The position numbers and the translations under genes are program-made. From Flavobacteriales bacterium (GTDB taxonomy: Bacteria; Bacteroidota; Bacteroidia; Flavobacteriales_D; Sanyastnellaceae): DNA of 5,823 nucleotides. The notes beneath the pieces are model-generated. The model ran no database searches, was not told the origin of the DNA, and saw only the letters and a program-made list of their open reading frames with translations. Shown piece by piece: positions 1 through 5,823 of the stretch. The stretch spans positions 1 through 5,823 of the forward strand of contig DQRJ01000183.1 in NCBI GenBank assembly GCA_015663855.1, given 5' to 3'. Every line of letters starts with the position of its first letter. Within the stretch, counting starts at the first letter, position 1.

Positions 1-1
1 G

Positions 2-511
2 ACACCATCTATAGTTTGGACTGCAAAAAAGATAACCGGAGAAGGACACACAGGAATTATTCCTGCAACCTTAGGGAAATTTAAAGTTGAGAACGGAGCT
101 GTTTCTAGAGGAGTCGTTTCTTTTGACATGAAAGGCTTTGAATCAACCGACATTGAAGGTGAGTACAAGGGCAAGTTCGACAATCACTTAAGGTCTGCTG
201 ACTTTTTTGATGTTGCAAAGTACCCTACTGCACGCTTGATAATAAACGAATCTTCTAAAGATGCGAATGGAAATCTGCAAATCTCAACCACTCTTGACCT
301 ACACGGCGTTGAGGTTGATTATTTGATTCCATTCTCTGTTGAAGAGGTTAAAATCGGAGAAACCGGGAAGGGATATAAGCTCTCAGGTGAGTTCTTTATG
401 GACAGAACGAAGCATGACTTGAAATATGGTTCAGGCTCATTCTTTGACGATCTTGGAGACAGAACTATTAATGATAATGTATTTCTCAAATTTGAGTTTG
501 TAGCTATGTAA
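2..511 (+). CDS. YceI-family protein (5' truncated by window edge)
   Basis: The reading frame is open from the first complete codon at base 2, so the start codon, and any signal peptide or lipoprotein sequence, lies upstream of the window; 169 residues are visible. The ATG at 128 is internal, because family-typical sequence (IVWTAKKITGEGHTGII) is read in frame before it. YceI-like landmarks in order are the N-terminal VWTAKK strand, the STDIEGEYKGKFDNHLRSAD segment, DFFDVAKYPTARL, a central LDLHGVEVDYLIPFSV strand pair, and the C-terminal FFMDRTKHDLKYGSGSFFDD followed by LGDRTINDNVFLKFEFVA. The family forms a lipocalin-like beta barrel that binds isoprenoid-type or other hydrophobic ligands, usually in the periplasm or as a lipoprotein. 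The specific ligand here cannot be told. The central strand departs from the more common 'T..GVTKPV.F' wording of relatives. The gene ends with TAA and is followed by a strong terminator. Family assignment is confident, physiological role is not. Confidence 0.9.
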   Translation, partial: TPSIVWTAKKITGEGHTGIIPATLGKFKVENGAVSRGVVSFDMKGFESTDIEGEYKGKFDNHLRSADFFDVAKYPTARLIINESSKDANGNLQISTTLDLHGVEVDYLIPFSVEEVKIGETGKGYKLSGEFFMDRTKHDLKYGSGSFFDDLGDRTINDNVFLKFEFVAM

Positions 512-538
512 TCATACGTAGAAATACTTAAGAGACGT

Positions 539-568
539 AAAAAAGCCACGCAATTGCGTGGCTTTTTT
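539..568. terminator. Bidirectional rho-independent terminator (perfect 30-bp palindrome)
   Basis: Six A residues (539-544), the stem arm GCCACGCA, the arm TGCGTGGC and six T residues (563-568) form a perfectly self-complementary 30-base sequence centred on AATT at 552-555. Read on either strand it gives a GC-rich hairpin followed by a U tract. It lies 28 bp after the YceI-family stop codon and 34 bp beyond the stop codon of the convergent deoxynucleoside kinase gene, so it should terminate both transcripts. Confidence 0.93.
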
Positions 569-601
569 CATGCTCTAACTAAAGTAATGAAATTATAACC
601 C

Positions 602-1228
602 CTACTTCACTGTCTCAAATAATCCGTGAATTTTAGCGTCTATCGACTCTATAATCTTACTTAAGTCTTCTTTACTATCAGCAAAGTCAATATCCTCTAC
701 ATCTATAATTAATAGATTCCCTTTTGAGTATGTAGAGATCCAAGCTTCATACCTCTCATTAAGGCGATTTAAATAATCCAAACGAATAGCTTCTTCGTAA
801 TCACGGCCTCTCTTTTGGATTTGAGCAACCAGCTTAGGCACAGAAGCTCTTAAATAGATTAAAAGATCTGGTGGAGTGACAAAGGTCTCCATTAACTCAA
901 ATAGGTGAAGATAATTTTCGAAATCTCGCTGAGTCATAAGACCCATCGCCGCAAGGTTAGGTGCGAAAATATGAGCGTCTTCGTATATAGTTCTATCTTG
1001 AATCATCGGCTTTCCCTTGTCTTTTAAAGAGATAAGCTGCTCAAATCTGGAATTGAGGAAGTACACCTGCAAGTTGAATGACCAACGTTGCATATCCTTA
1101 TAAAAATCGTTTAAGTATGGATTATCATCTACACTTTCGTAATGAGGAGTGTACTTATAGTGCTTCGCTAAAAGCGTGGTTAATGTGGTCTTGCCCGACC
1201 CGATATTTCCTGCAACAGCTAAATGCAT
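602..1228 (-). CDS. Deoxynucleoside kinase (dNK/dAK-dGK family)
   Basis: This 208-residue enzyme should transfer the gamma-phosphate of ATP to the 5'-hydroxyl of a deoxyribonucleoside, the first step of cytosolic deoxynucleotide salvage. The sequence shows a P-loop GNIGSGKT at residues 7-14. A conserved Glu31 (YESVDDNPYL) is the expected catalytic base and sugar-binding region. The DRTIYEDAHIF motif (residues 78-88) corresponds to the DRS/ERS motif of the family, and an arginine-rich LID segment, KRGRDYE, lies around 139-145. Length is normal. The start is the ATG at 1226-1228, which gives MHLAVAGNIGSGKT as in relatives; an in-frame TAA seven codons upstream excludes a longer form, and there is no Shine-Dalgarno. 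From family knowledge, Bacteroidota members often favour deoxyadenosine, but substrate choice cannot be read reliably here. It lies 67 bp after the GH3 gene in the same direction, so it may be read from the operon or from its own start-proximal promoter. Confidence 0.93.
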   Translation of the reverse strand: MHLAVAGNIGSGKTTLTTLLAKHYKYTPHYESVDDNPYLNDFYKDMQRWSFNLQVYFLNSRFEQLISLKDKGKPMIQDRTIYEDAHIFAPNLAAMGLMTQRDFENYLHLFELMETFVTPPDLLIYLRASVPKLVAQIQKRGRDYEEAIRLDYLNRLNERYEAWISTYSKGNLLIIDVEDIDFADSKEDLSKIIESIDAKIHGLFETVK

Positions 1229-1243
1229 ATGTATAAAGTAAAG
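1229..1243 (-). promoter_or_regulatory. Start-proximal CTTTACTTT element before the deoxynucleoside kinase gene
   Basis: On the minus strand CTTTACTTTATACAT runs directly into the kinase ATG. Extended to the next base it matches 16 of 19 positions of the sequence directly before and including the glmM start (CTTTACTTTGTGGATATGC). The octamer TTACTTTA resembles the Bacteroidota -7 element TAnnTTTG with two mismatches and ends 5 nt before the ATG. It could be a promoter core giving a nearly leaderless mRNA, an A/U-rich translation-initiation context, or coincidence. No convincing -33 TTG element is seen at the usual distance. Confidence 0.3.
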
Positions 1244-1295
1244 TTCTTAATGAGGTGGGAAATTAGCAACTTTTTCCGCCCATAACAAGCATTGT

Positions 1296-2831
1296 CTATC
1301 GATTGGGGATAACTCTTAATATTTCATCGATAAAGAGTCTTGAATTTGAAAGCCTCGGTATTTTGTGTTGGCCTCCTAATTTATTGTTTTCTTTAAGCCA
1401 AAACTCGAAAACTCCTGCCTCAATTTCTTGAATTTCAGGCATTTTAAGAACTAAGTCCGAAGATCTTTTGGCATCATAATCTGAATTCACTTTTTTTAAT
1501 TCAAAATCAAATACTTCAGCAAATTGATCTAATGCACAAATTTTGTTTTTAGACGTTTTTGAAAATTCTATAGCCCAAGTATGACCAATTGGGTGTCCGT
1601 CAGATGCTAATCTAGGTGCTCCTGTGAATTCCTTAATAGAAACTTCTAACTTCTGAGCAGCAAGAGAAATAGCTCTCTCGACTTGATCAACCATCAATTC
1701 CTCTCCAACAATATTTAGATAAGAAGACAATCTCCCTGCCACTTGTAGCCTATAGGGATCTCTGCTTGTTAATCTAATCACGTCACCGAGTAGATACCTC
1801 CAGAGCCCTGCATTTGTTGAAATAACCAAACCATATTCCTCCCCTATCTCAAGTTCACGTATATCTAAGGTTCTGGGGTGCTTGCTATTTATTTCAGAAA
1901 TTGGTAGAAACTCATAGAAAACACCGTGATCTAGAAGTAAAGCCATATCATCGCGCTCAAGTGAGTCCTGAATAGCGAAAAAACCTTCCGAGGCGTTGTA
2001 AGTCTCCATATAATTGATATCTGGAGATTTAATTAATCTATTAAACTCTTGTTTATATGGAGCAAACCCCACACCGCCGTGCATGTATAATTGAAGGTTA
2101 GGCCAAACCTCGTCTAAACTAGATGCTCCTGTTATTTCAAGTACTTTGTTAGAAACAACCAGCATCCAACTGGGAATTCCGGCCAATATTCGAACATCCT
2201 CTTTAATAACACTCTCGGCCATTAGCTCGATTTTATCTTCCCAATTTTCGAGCATGGTAATCTCTCGACTAGGAGTTCTCCGCATCTCCACCCAAGAAGG
2301 TAGATTACGGATTATTATTGCAGAGAGATCTCCCATCAACGCACCCTGAGAATTTGAACTCAACTTAGCACTCCCTCCTATTATTAGATGCTTTCCAGAG
2401 TACAATTTAGCTTTAGGTCTTTGCTCACAAAACATAGCTAATAGATCTCTTCCTCCTTTGTAATGTCCTGTCCTGAGCGAATCTTTTGTGACAGGCAATA
2501 ACTTTGAACGATCTGATGTAGTGCCTGATGTTTTTGCAAACCATTCAACACTACCAGGCCAAAGAACGTCAGACTCCCCTTCAATAGACCTTGAAATCCA
2601 TGGTTTTATTTCGTCATAAGTTCTTATGGGAATTTGAGCTTTAAAGTCCCGTATACCCAATGACCTCACATCTTTATATAATCCGTGTTCTTGTCCATAC
2701 TTAGTTCGTTGAAGACCGTGAAATAACTCACTAAATACAGCCCTTTGAGATTCGACTGGCCTTTTCATAACCCAATCTATCTCCACCATTCGGCGGCGAA
2801 TAATTGACGAGAAAAGGCGATTTACAGACAT
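1296..2831 (-). CDS. GH3-family (ANL-type) acyl-adenylating protein
   Basis: This 511-residue protein belongs to the GH3 family, named after plant auxin-inducible genes. Characterised plant members adenylate a carboxylic acid with ATP and transfer the acyl group to an amino acid. The visible motifs fit an intact enzyme. The ATP-phosphate loop FAKTSGTTSDRSKLLPVT is at residues 98-115, the adenine/substrate motif YMETYNASEGFF at about 274-285, and the hinge-proximal WRYLLGDVIRL at 344-354, whose Asp350 would bind the adenylate ribose. A C-terminal domain follows (HTWAIEF, then a glycine- and lysine-rich LGGQHKIPRL near the end). The N-terminal helices (residues 10-50, ending RTKYGQEHG) also match bacterial homologues. 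No signal peptide or membrane segment is apparent, so it should be cytosolic. The ATG directly follows the TAA of the cysteine desulfurase gene with no gap and no Shine-Dalgarno, which suggests translation by reinitiation. The carboxylate and acceptor are unknown; bacterial members in Bacteroidota are common but functionally obscure. Confidence 0.9.
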   Translation of the reverse strand: MSVNRLFSSIIRRRMVEIDWVMKRPVESQRAVFSELFHGLQRTKYGQEHGLYKDVRSLGIRDFKAQIPIRTYDEIKPWISRSIEGESDVLWPGSVEWFAKTSGTTSDRSKLLPVTKDSLRTGHYKGGRDLLAMFCEQRPKAKLYSGKHLIIGGSAKLSSNSQGALMGDLSAIIIRNLPSWVEMRRTPSREITMLENWEDKIELMAESVIKEDVRILAGIPSWMLVVSNKVLEITGASSLDEVWPNLQLYMHGGVGFAPYKQEFNRLIKSPDINYMETYNASEGFFAIQDSLERDDMALLLDHGVFYEFLPISEINSKHPRTLDIRELEIGEEYGLVISTNAGLWRYLLGDVIRLTSRDPYRLQVAGRLSSYLNIVGEELMVDQVERAISLAAQKLEVSIKEFTGAPRLASDGHPIGHTWAIEFSKTSKNKICALDQFAEVFDFELKKVNSDYDAKRSSDLVLKMPEIQEIEAGVFEFWLKENNKLGGQHKIPRLSNSRLFIDEILRVIPNR

Positions 2832-3977
2832 TTACGATTCTACTAGCGCAAAGACTCGTGATATCGCTCCTAAAGCGTAATCGATATCTTCGTTCGTTGT
2901 GTATCGAGAGAACGAAAATCTTAGGCTAGCTCGATTGGGGTCGTGGTAGCCAAGGGCGTTCAGGACATGTGAGCCCGTAGTTGCACCACTTGAGCACGCA
3001 CTTCCGCCCGAGCAAGCGACCCCTTCGAGGTCGAGCAAGAATAAAGCCATACCGCTATTAGGATGGGGCGGGAATTTTACGCTTAGAACTGTATAAAGGC
3101 GACTCTCCTTATCACTTTCTGCATTGAAAACAATGTCCGAATCGATGTTCATAAGGCCGTCAACCATACGCTTTTTAATAGAACGAATGTGCGTTGAGTG
3201 CTTGTCGAGTCCATCATAAGAAAGTTTTAACGCGGCTCCTAACCCTACAATTCCGTGAAGGTTCTCTGTGCCACTCCTCAATCCTCGTTCTTGCCCACCA
3301 CCGACAATTTGGCTTTTAATCTTATTTCTTGGGTGCGTATATAAAAACCCTGTTCCTTTGGGACCATGGAATTTATGGGCTGAACATGTAAGAAAATCAA
3401 TTTGAAGAGCGTCGAGTTGAAAGTGGTAGTGAGCCATGGTTTGGACTGTATCACTATGAAAATAGGCGCCTACCTCCTTACAAGCCTGTGAAATTTTATC
3501 TAGCGGCTGAATCACACCCACCTCATTATTTGCATGCATTAGACTCACAAGAGTTAGAGGGCCTGTGGCCAAAATAGAACGCAAATTCTCACAATCAACT
3601 GTACCATCATGGTGATGAGCTACGTGAACTATTTCCACTCCGAACAATTCCGCCATCTTCTCCGCACTAGCAATAACAGCGCTGTGCTCAGCCGCAGAAG
3701 TCACAATTCTCATACATCCCAAATCTCTTACTGCAGCTCTCAAAGCCAAATTATCAGCCTCAGTTCCTCCCGAGGTAAAGGTGATCGAGCGTGGCTCGCA
3801 ACCTAAAAGTTTTGCAATATCTCTCCTGCTTGTTTCAATAAGAGCTTTCGCCTTGCGACCTACAGCATGGGTTGAAGATGGATTACCAAACACTTCGCAA
3901 AGCACAGGAATCATAGCTTCCGAAACTTCGGGAGCTAATTTTGTGGTCGCTGCGTTATCGAGATAAATAGATTTCAC
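2832..3977 (-). CDS. Cysteine desulfurase, group I (NifS/IscS type)
   Basis: This PLP enzyme takes sulfur from L-cysteine, leaving L-alanine and an enzyme-bound persulfide used for Fe-S clusters or thiolated tRNA. All 381 residues fit the aminotransferase class V fold: N-terminal IYLDNAATT, SGGTEADNLAL (69-79), ring-stacking His98 (AAEHSAV), NNEVG (150-154), Asp176 and Gln179 (HSDTVQ), and the PLP lysine Lys202 in SAHKFHGPKG. GGGQERGLRSGTEN follows at 226-239. The catalytic Cys328 sits in the long-loop motif CSGGSACSSG, which marks group I rather than SufS-like group II. No key residue is missing. The start is GTG (3975-3977): it puts MKSIYLDNAATT where relatives begin, an in-frame TAG lies five codons upstream with no ATG between, and the next ATG (residue 22) would remove the N-terminal motif. 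No iscU, iscA or suf genes are nearby, so the sulfur acceptor is unknown; tRNA thiolation is a reasonable guess. It heads a two-gene unit with the GH3 gene. Confidence 0.95.
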   Translation of the reverse strand: MKSIYLDNAATTKLAPEVSEAMIPVLCEVFGNPSSTHAVGRKAKALIETSRRDIAKLLGCEPRSITFTSGGTEADNLALRAAVRDLGCMRIVTSAAEHSAVIASAEKMAELFGVEIVHVAHHHDGTVDCENLRSILATGPLTLVSLMHANNEVGVIQPLDKISQACKEVGAYFHSDTVQTMAHYHFQLDALQIDFLTCSAHKFHGPKGTGFLYTHPRNKIKSQIVGGGQERGLRSGTENLHGIVGLGAALKLSYDGLDKHSTHIRSIKKRMVDGLMNIDSDIVFNAESDKESRLYTVLSVKFPPHPNSGMALFLLDLEGVACSGGSACSSGATTGSHVLNALGYHDPNRASLRFSFSRYTTNEDIDYALGAISRVFALVES

Positions 3978-4002
3978 TAGGTGGGATTTCTAATTCAGTT
4001 TG

Positions 4003-4010
4003 CAAATATA
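4003..4010 (-). promoter_or_regulatory. Candidate -7 promoter element for the cysteine desulfurase-GH3 operon
   Basis: The minus strand reads TATATTTG, a full match to the Bacteroidota -7 consensus TAnnTTTG, within the 63-bp gap between glmM and the desulfurase gene. Transcription starting a few bases downstream would leave a leader of about 20 nt before the GTG start. A clear TTG at the usual -33 spacing is absent (TTTC 23 nt upstream is the nearest candidate), and no terminator hairpin follows glmM. Read-through from glmM therefore remains possible. Confidence 0.5.
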
Positions 4011-4040
4011 ATCTTTAAGAGCACCTTTATTTTGAAATAT

Positions 4041-5426
4041 TCAATCTAGTAGGCTTTGAAGCTCAGCCTTAAACCTGTCAGCAAGTGATTTCGAAGCTTC
4101 AGGGCTATCAGATTCAGCATAAACTCGTATAATGGGTTCCGTGTTACTCCTTCTCAAATGAACCCAGCCTTCGTCTAAATCAAATTTTACACCATCAATT
4201 GTATTCACTTGTGCTTCAGGATGGTTACTCACCAGTTTTTTTAGGGCTTCTTCTACACCAAACTCGGGAAGATCTAACTTATCCTTTTGGATTACATAAC
4301 TAGGATAAGTATTCCTTAGCTCGCTACACTTCATTTTCGACTCCACCAAATGAGTCAAAAACAAGCCTACTCCCACCAGAGCATCACGACCTGCGTGAGA
4401 AGTCGGGTAGATTATACCACCATTTCCTTCACCACCGATTATTGCTGACGTTGAGCGAATCGCTTCCACTACATTTACCTCACCCACAGCCGAAGCTGTG
4501 TACTTTCCTCCATGCTTTACAGTTACATCGCTAAGTGCGCGAGTCGAACTAAGATTGCTCACCGTGTTTCCAGGCGTTTTCGAAAGAACGTAATCTGCAA
4601 CAGCTACTAAGGTGTATTCTTCACCGAAAAACTCTCCATTCTCACTCACGAAACAGAGTCTATCTACGTCAGGGTCTACGCTAACTCCTAAGTCGCACTT
4701 ATTATCAACGACCACGTTCATTAAATCCGTGAGGTGCTGCGGCAACGGCTCTGGGTTATGAGCAAAGTCACCCGTAGGGTCACAATGTACTTTAACGACC
4801 TCAACCCCTAGAGCTTCGAGAAGCAATGGAATAGCTATTCCTCCCGAGGAATTGACAGCATCGACAGCTACTCTCAAACCAGCTCCTCTTATCGCATCGG
4901 CATCAACGAGTTCTAAATCAAGAACGTGCTGAACATGCCAATCAATCCAACTACTATCTTCCGTTGTAACACCAAGAACATCGACCTCTGCATAGTTCGC
5001 ATTCGAATCCGACAACTCTAACATCTTCTCCCCCTCAGCTGCAGACAGGAATTCTCCATTACAATCTAGCAACTTTAAAGCGTTCCACTGTTTCGGATTA
5101 TGAGACGCTGTCAATATTATTCCTCCCTGAGCTTTCAATTCAGGAACTGCTAACTCGACGGTCGGAGTCGTGCTCAACCCCAAATCCACGACATCAATCC
5201 CCAACGAATTCAATGTCGCCGCGACCAAACCACTCACTATCGGCCCAGATATCCTCGCATCCCTACCGATTACGACACATGGTTTCAGTTGATTTGACTT
5301 ATTTGATTGTGACAAAACCCACAAACCATAACCCGTAGCAAAACGAACCACATCCGGTGGAGTTAGACCATTTCCTGCCTCACCACCTATGGTTCCACGT
5401 ATTCCAGAAATAGATTTTATAAGCAT
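4041..5426 (-). CDS. glmM: Phosphoglucosamine mutase
   Basis: The enzyme interconverts glucosamine-6-phosphate and glucosamine-1-phosphate on the route to UDP-GlcNAc for peptidoglycan and other envelope glycans. The sequence has all four alpha-D-phosphohexomutase signatures, numbered from the chosen start. The N-terminal SISGIRGTIGG contacts phosphate. The phosphoserine loop TASHNP has catalytic Ser108, the metal loop DPDVDR supplies Asp251, Asp253 and Asp255, and the sugar-specificity loop GGEGNGG spans about 331-337. The C-terminal phosphate-binding RRSNTEPIIR is at 425-434. The metal loop differs from the usual DGDGDR of proteobacterial GlmM but keeps all three aspartates. Full length is 461 residues from the ATG at 5424-5426, which yields MLIKSISGIRG like relatives. 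A GTG at 5445-5447 and an ATG at 5442-5444 are in frame and would add 7 or 6 residues, but extend beyond the usual family start. Closely related phosphomannomutase activity cannot be excluded, though loop wording and length favour GlmM. Confidence 0.9.
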   Translation of the reverse strand: MLIKSISGIRGTIGGEAGNGLTPPDVVRFATGYGLWVLSQSNKSNQLKPCVVIGRDARISGPIVSGLVAATLNSLGIDVVDLGLSTTPTVELAVPELKAQGGIILTASHNPKQWNALKLLDCNGEFLSAAEGEKMLELSDSNANYAEVDVLGVTTEDSSWIDWHVQHVLDLELVDADAIRGAGLRVAVDAVNSSGGIAIPLLLEALGVEVVKVHCDPTGDFAHNPEPLPQHLTDLMNVVVDNKCDLGVSVDPDVDRLCFVSENGEFFGEEYTLVAVADYVLSKTPGNTVSNLSSTRALSDVTVKHGGKYTASAVGEVNVVEAIRSTSAIIGGEGNGGIIYPTSHAGRDALVGVGLFLTHLVESKMKCSELRNTYPSYVIQKDKLDLPEFGVEEALKKLVSNHPEAQVNTIDGVKFDLDEGWVHLRRSNTEPIIRVYAESDSPEASKSLADRFKAELQSLLD

Positions 5427-5441
5427 ATCCACAAAGTAAAG
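5427..5441 (-). promoter_or_regulatory. Start-proximal CTTTACTTTG element before glmM
   Basis: On the minus strand CTTTACTTTGTGGAT runs directly into the glmM ATG at 5426. The octamer TTACTTTG matches the Bacteroidota -7 consensus TAnnTTTG except at the second base and ends 5 nt before the ATG, so if used it would give an almost leaderless mRNA. The same block, with three changes, precedes the deoxynucleoside kinase start. If this is the promoter, the upstream GTG and ATG alternatives for glmM would not be transcribed. No recognisable -33 element supports it. Confidence 0.35.
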
Positions 5442-5504
5442 CATCACTAACTATCTAAATGCATACTCTTTAGACTCTATTCGTTGAGTTTTCCTTTATT
5501 GTTG

Positions 5505-5526
5505 TTAAAAACCCTCGTGTTTTTAA
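5505..5526. repeat. Perfect 8-bp inverted repeat in the divergent glmM/TPR intergenic region
   Basis: The arms TTAAAAAC (5505-5512) and GTTTTTAA (5519-5526) are exact reverse complements around the 6-nt spacer CCTCGT. The repeat lies about 25 bp upstream of the TAGATTTG element of the TPR gene and about 80 bp upstream of the glmM start. This is a plausible position for a dimeric regulator operator. It is AT-rich and lacks the GC stem of an intrinsic terminator. No regulator is encoded in the window, so a function is inference only. Confidence 0.4.
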
Positions 5527-5550
5527 GCTAAATTCTCGACCTTTGAACAT

Positions 5551-5558
5551 TAGATTTG
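5551..5558 (+). promoter_or_regulatory. Candidate -7 promoter element for the TPR-protein gene
   Basis: TAGATTTG is a full match to the Bacteroidota -7 element TAnnTTTG. It ends 6 nt before the ATG at 5565 and 27 nt before the in-frame ATG at 5586, so it would give either a leaderless message or a leader of roughly 24 nt. No TTG is found at the normal -33 spacing; that area (near 5525-5534) borders the inverted repeat. Confidence 0.45.
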
Positions 5559-5564
5559 GTAGGG

Positions 5565-5823
5565 ATGTTTGAAGAAGAAAACCATATGAATCGCGAAAGC
5601 GGAATAGACGACTTAATCAAACGCTATGAGCGCATGGTTGAAAGTGGTGAGAATCGGTATTTCGATATCGAGGAATTTGAGATGCTCATCGAGAACTATT
5701 TAGGCGACGGCGGGGTAGAAAAAGCTCAAAACGTTTTACATTACGCTAGCTCTTTATTCCCAGAGAGCCTCAATCTACAATTAAGAGAAGCCCAGATTAT
5801 GGCAGGGCTAGGCAGCCATATGA
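5565..5823 (+). CDS. Tetratricopeptide-repeat protein (3' truncated by window edge)
   Basis: An open frame from the ATG at 5565 runs to the window end without a stop, giving 86 visible residues. The N-terminal part contains DDLIKRYERMVESGENRYFD (residues 15-34) followed by IEEFEMLIENYLGDG. Such a short acidic helical segment with a YFD motif is typical of a TPR-protein family widespread in Bacteroidota. The following helices, VEKAQNVLHYASSLFPES and LQLREAQIMAGLG (about 51-83), show TPR spacing of Ala, Leu and Pro positions. TPR proteins act as protein-binding scaffolds; the partner is unknown. There is no signal peptide in the visible part, so a cytosolic protein is likely. An alternative start at 5586 (MNRESGIDD) removes seven residues and fits better with the promoter element at 5551-5558. 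The gene is divergent from glmM. Its downstream length cannot be seen. Confidence 0.8.
   Translation, partial: MFEEENHMNRESGIDDLIKRYERMVESGENRYFDIEEFEMLIENYLGDGGVEKAQNVLHYASSLFPESLNLQLREAQIMAGLGSHM

Noticed and set aside
14..23. GTTTGGACTG is repeated at 3439-3448.
   Set aside because: It is a single 10-bp match between two coding regions in different contexts, with no extension or flanking structure.
319..549. Minus-strand open frame antisense to the YceI-family gene.
   Set aside because: It overlaps a well-supported gene, begins inside the terminator palindrome and has no recognisable domain.
1263..1292. Nine-codon minus-strand mini-ORF (MLVMGGKSC) between the GH3 and deoxynucleoside kinase genes.
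   Set aside because: It is too short to support, has no ribosome-binding signal and does not resemble an attenuator leader; such frames are expected by chance.
1277..1295. Possible small hairpin (ACAA/TTGT) after the GH3 stop as a terminator.
   Set aside because: The stem is four base pairs without a U tract directly after it, too weak to call.
2146..2349. Plus-strand open frame inside the GH3 gene.
   Set aside because: Composition and position are those of an antisense shadow of the GH3 coding sequence.
3609..3966. Two overlapping plus-strand open frames inside the cysteine desulfurase gene.
   Set aside because: Both are antisense to conserved desulfurase motifs and have no protein-like features.
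3979..3986. AGGTGGGA (plus strand) occurs here before the desulfurase start and again at 1253-1260 before the deoxynucleoside kinase start.
   Set aside because: The shared block is only 8 bp, lies at different distances from the starts, and reads as TCCCACCT on the coding strand, so it is not a Shine-Dalgarno. Chance is sufficient.
5635..5646. GTTGAAAGTGGT is repeated near 3417-3428.
   Set aside because: It is a 12-bp match within coding sequence of unrelated genes, with no mobile-element or recombination features around it.

Overview
The window is ordinary chromosomal sequence from a member of Bacteroidota, most likely a marine or aquatic Flavobacteriales relative (Flavobacterium- or Cryomorphaceae-like). 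This rests on three things. The gene families are typical of the phylum: a YceI-family protein, a deoxynucleoside kinase with an AGNIGSGKT P-loop, a bacterial GH3-family protein, a phosphoglucosamine mutase with the GGEGNGG loop, and an N-terminal YFD-type TPR protein. Genes lack Shine-Dalgarno sequences. Octamers matching the Bacteroidota -7 promoter element TAnnTTTG lie before two of the genes. Genus-level placement is inference.

Layout: positions 2-511 (+) hold the 3' part of a YceI-family gene. It converges on a minus-strand deoxynucleoside kinase gene (602-1228), and a perfect 30-bp palindromic terminator (539-568) lies between them. Upstream of the kinase on the minus strand are a GH3-family adenylating enzyme (1296-2831) and a group I (NifS/IscS-type) cysteine desulfurase (2832-3977). 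The desulfurase stop codon directly touches the GH3 start codon (TAAATG), so these two form a tight operon. A good -7 promoter element (4003-4010) lies in the 63-bp gap before the desulfurase. Next is a minus-strand phosphoglucosamine mutase gene, glmM (4041-5426). A divergent intergenic region of about 138 bp (5427-5564) carries a perfect 8-bp inverted repeat and a plus-strand -7 element. It is followed by the 5' part of a TPR-protein gene (5565 to the window end).

The genes serve separate housekeeping tasks: cell-wall precursor synthesis (GlmM), sulfur mobilisation (cysteine desulfurase) and deoxynucleoside salvage (kinase). The GH3 protein is an acyl-adenylating/amido-synthetase-like enzyme whose bacterial role is unknown to me. 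I see no mobile element, CRISPR array, tRNA, rRNA or riboswitch, and no convincing new multi-gene system. The points most worth a second look are the coupling of GH3 to a cysteine desulfurase, the nearly identical 19-nt start contexts of the kinase and glmM genes, and the inverted repeat in the divergent glmM/TPR promoter region.
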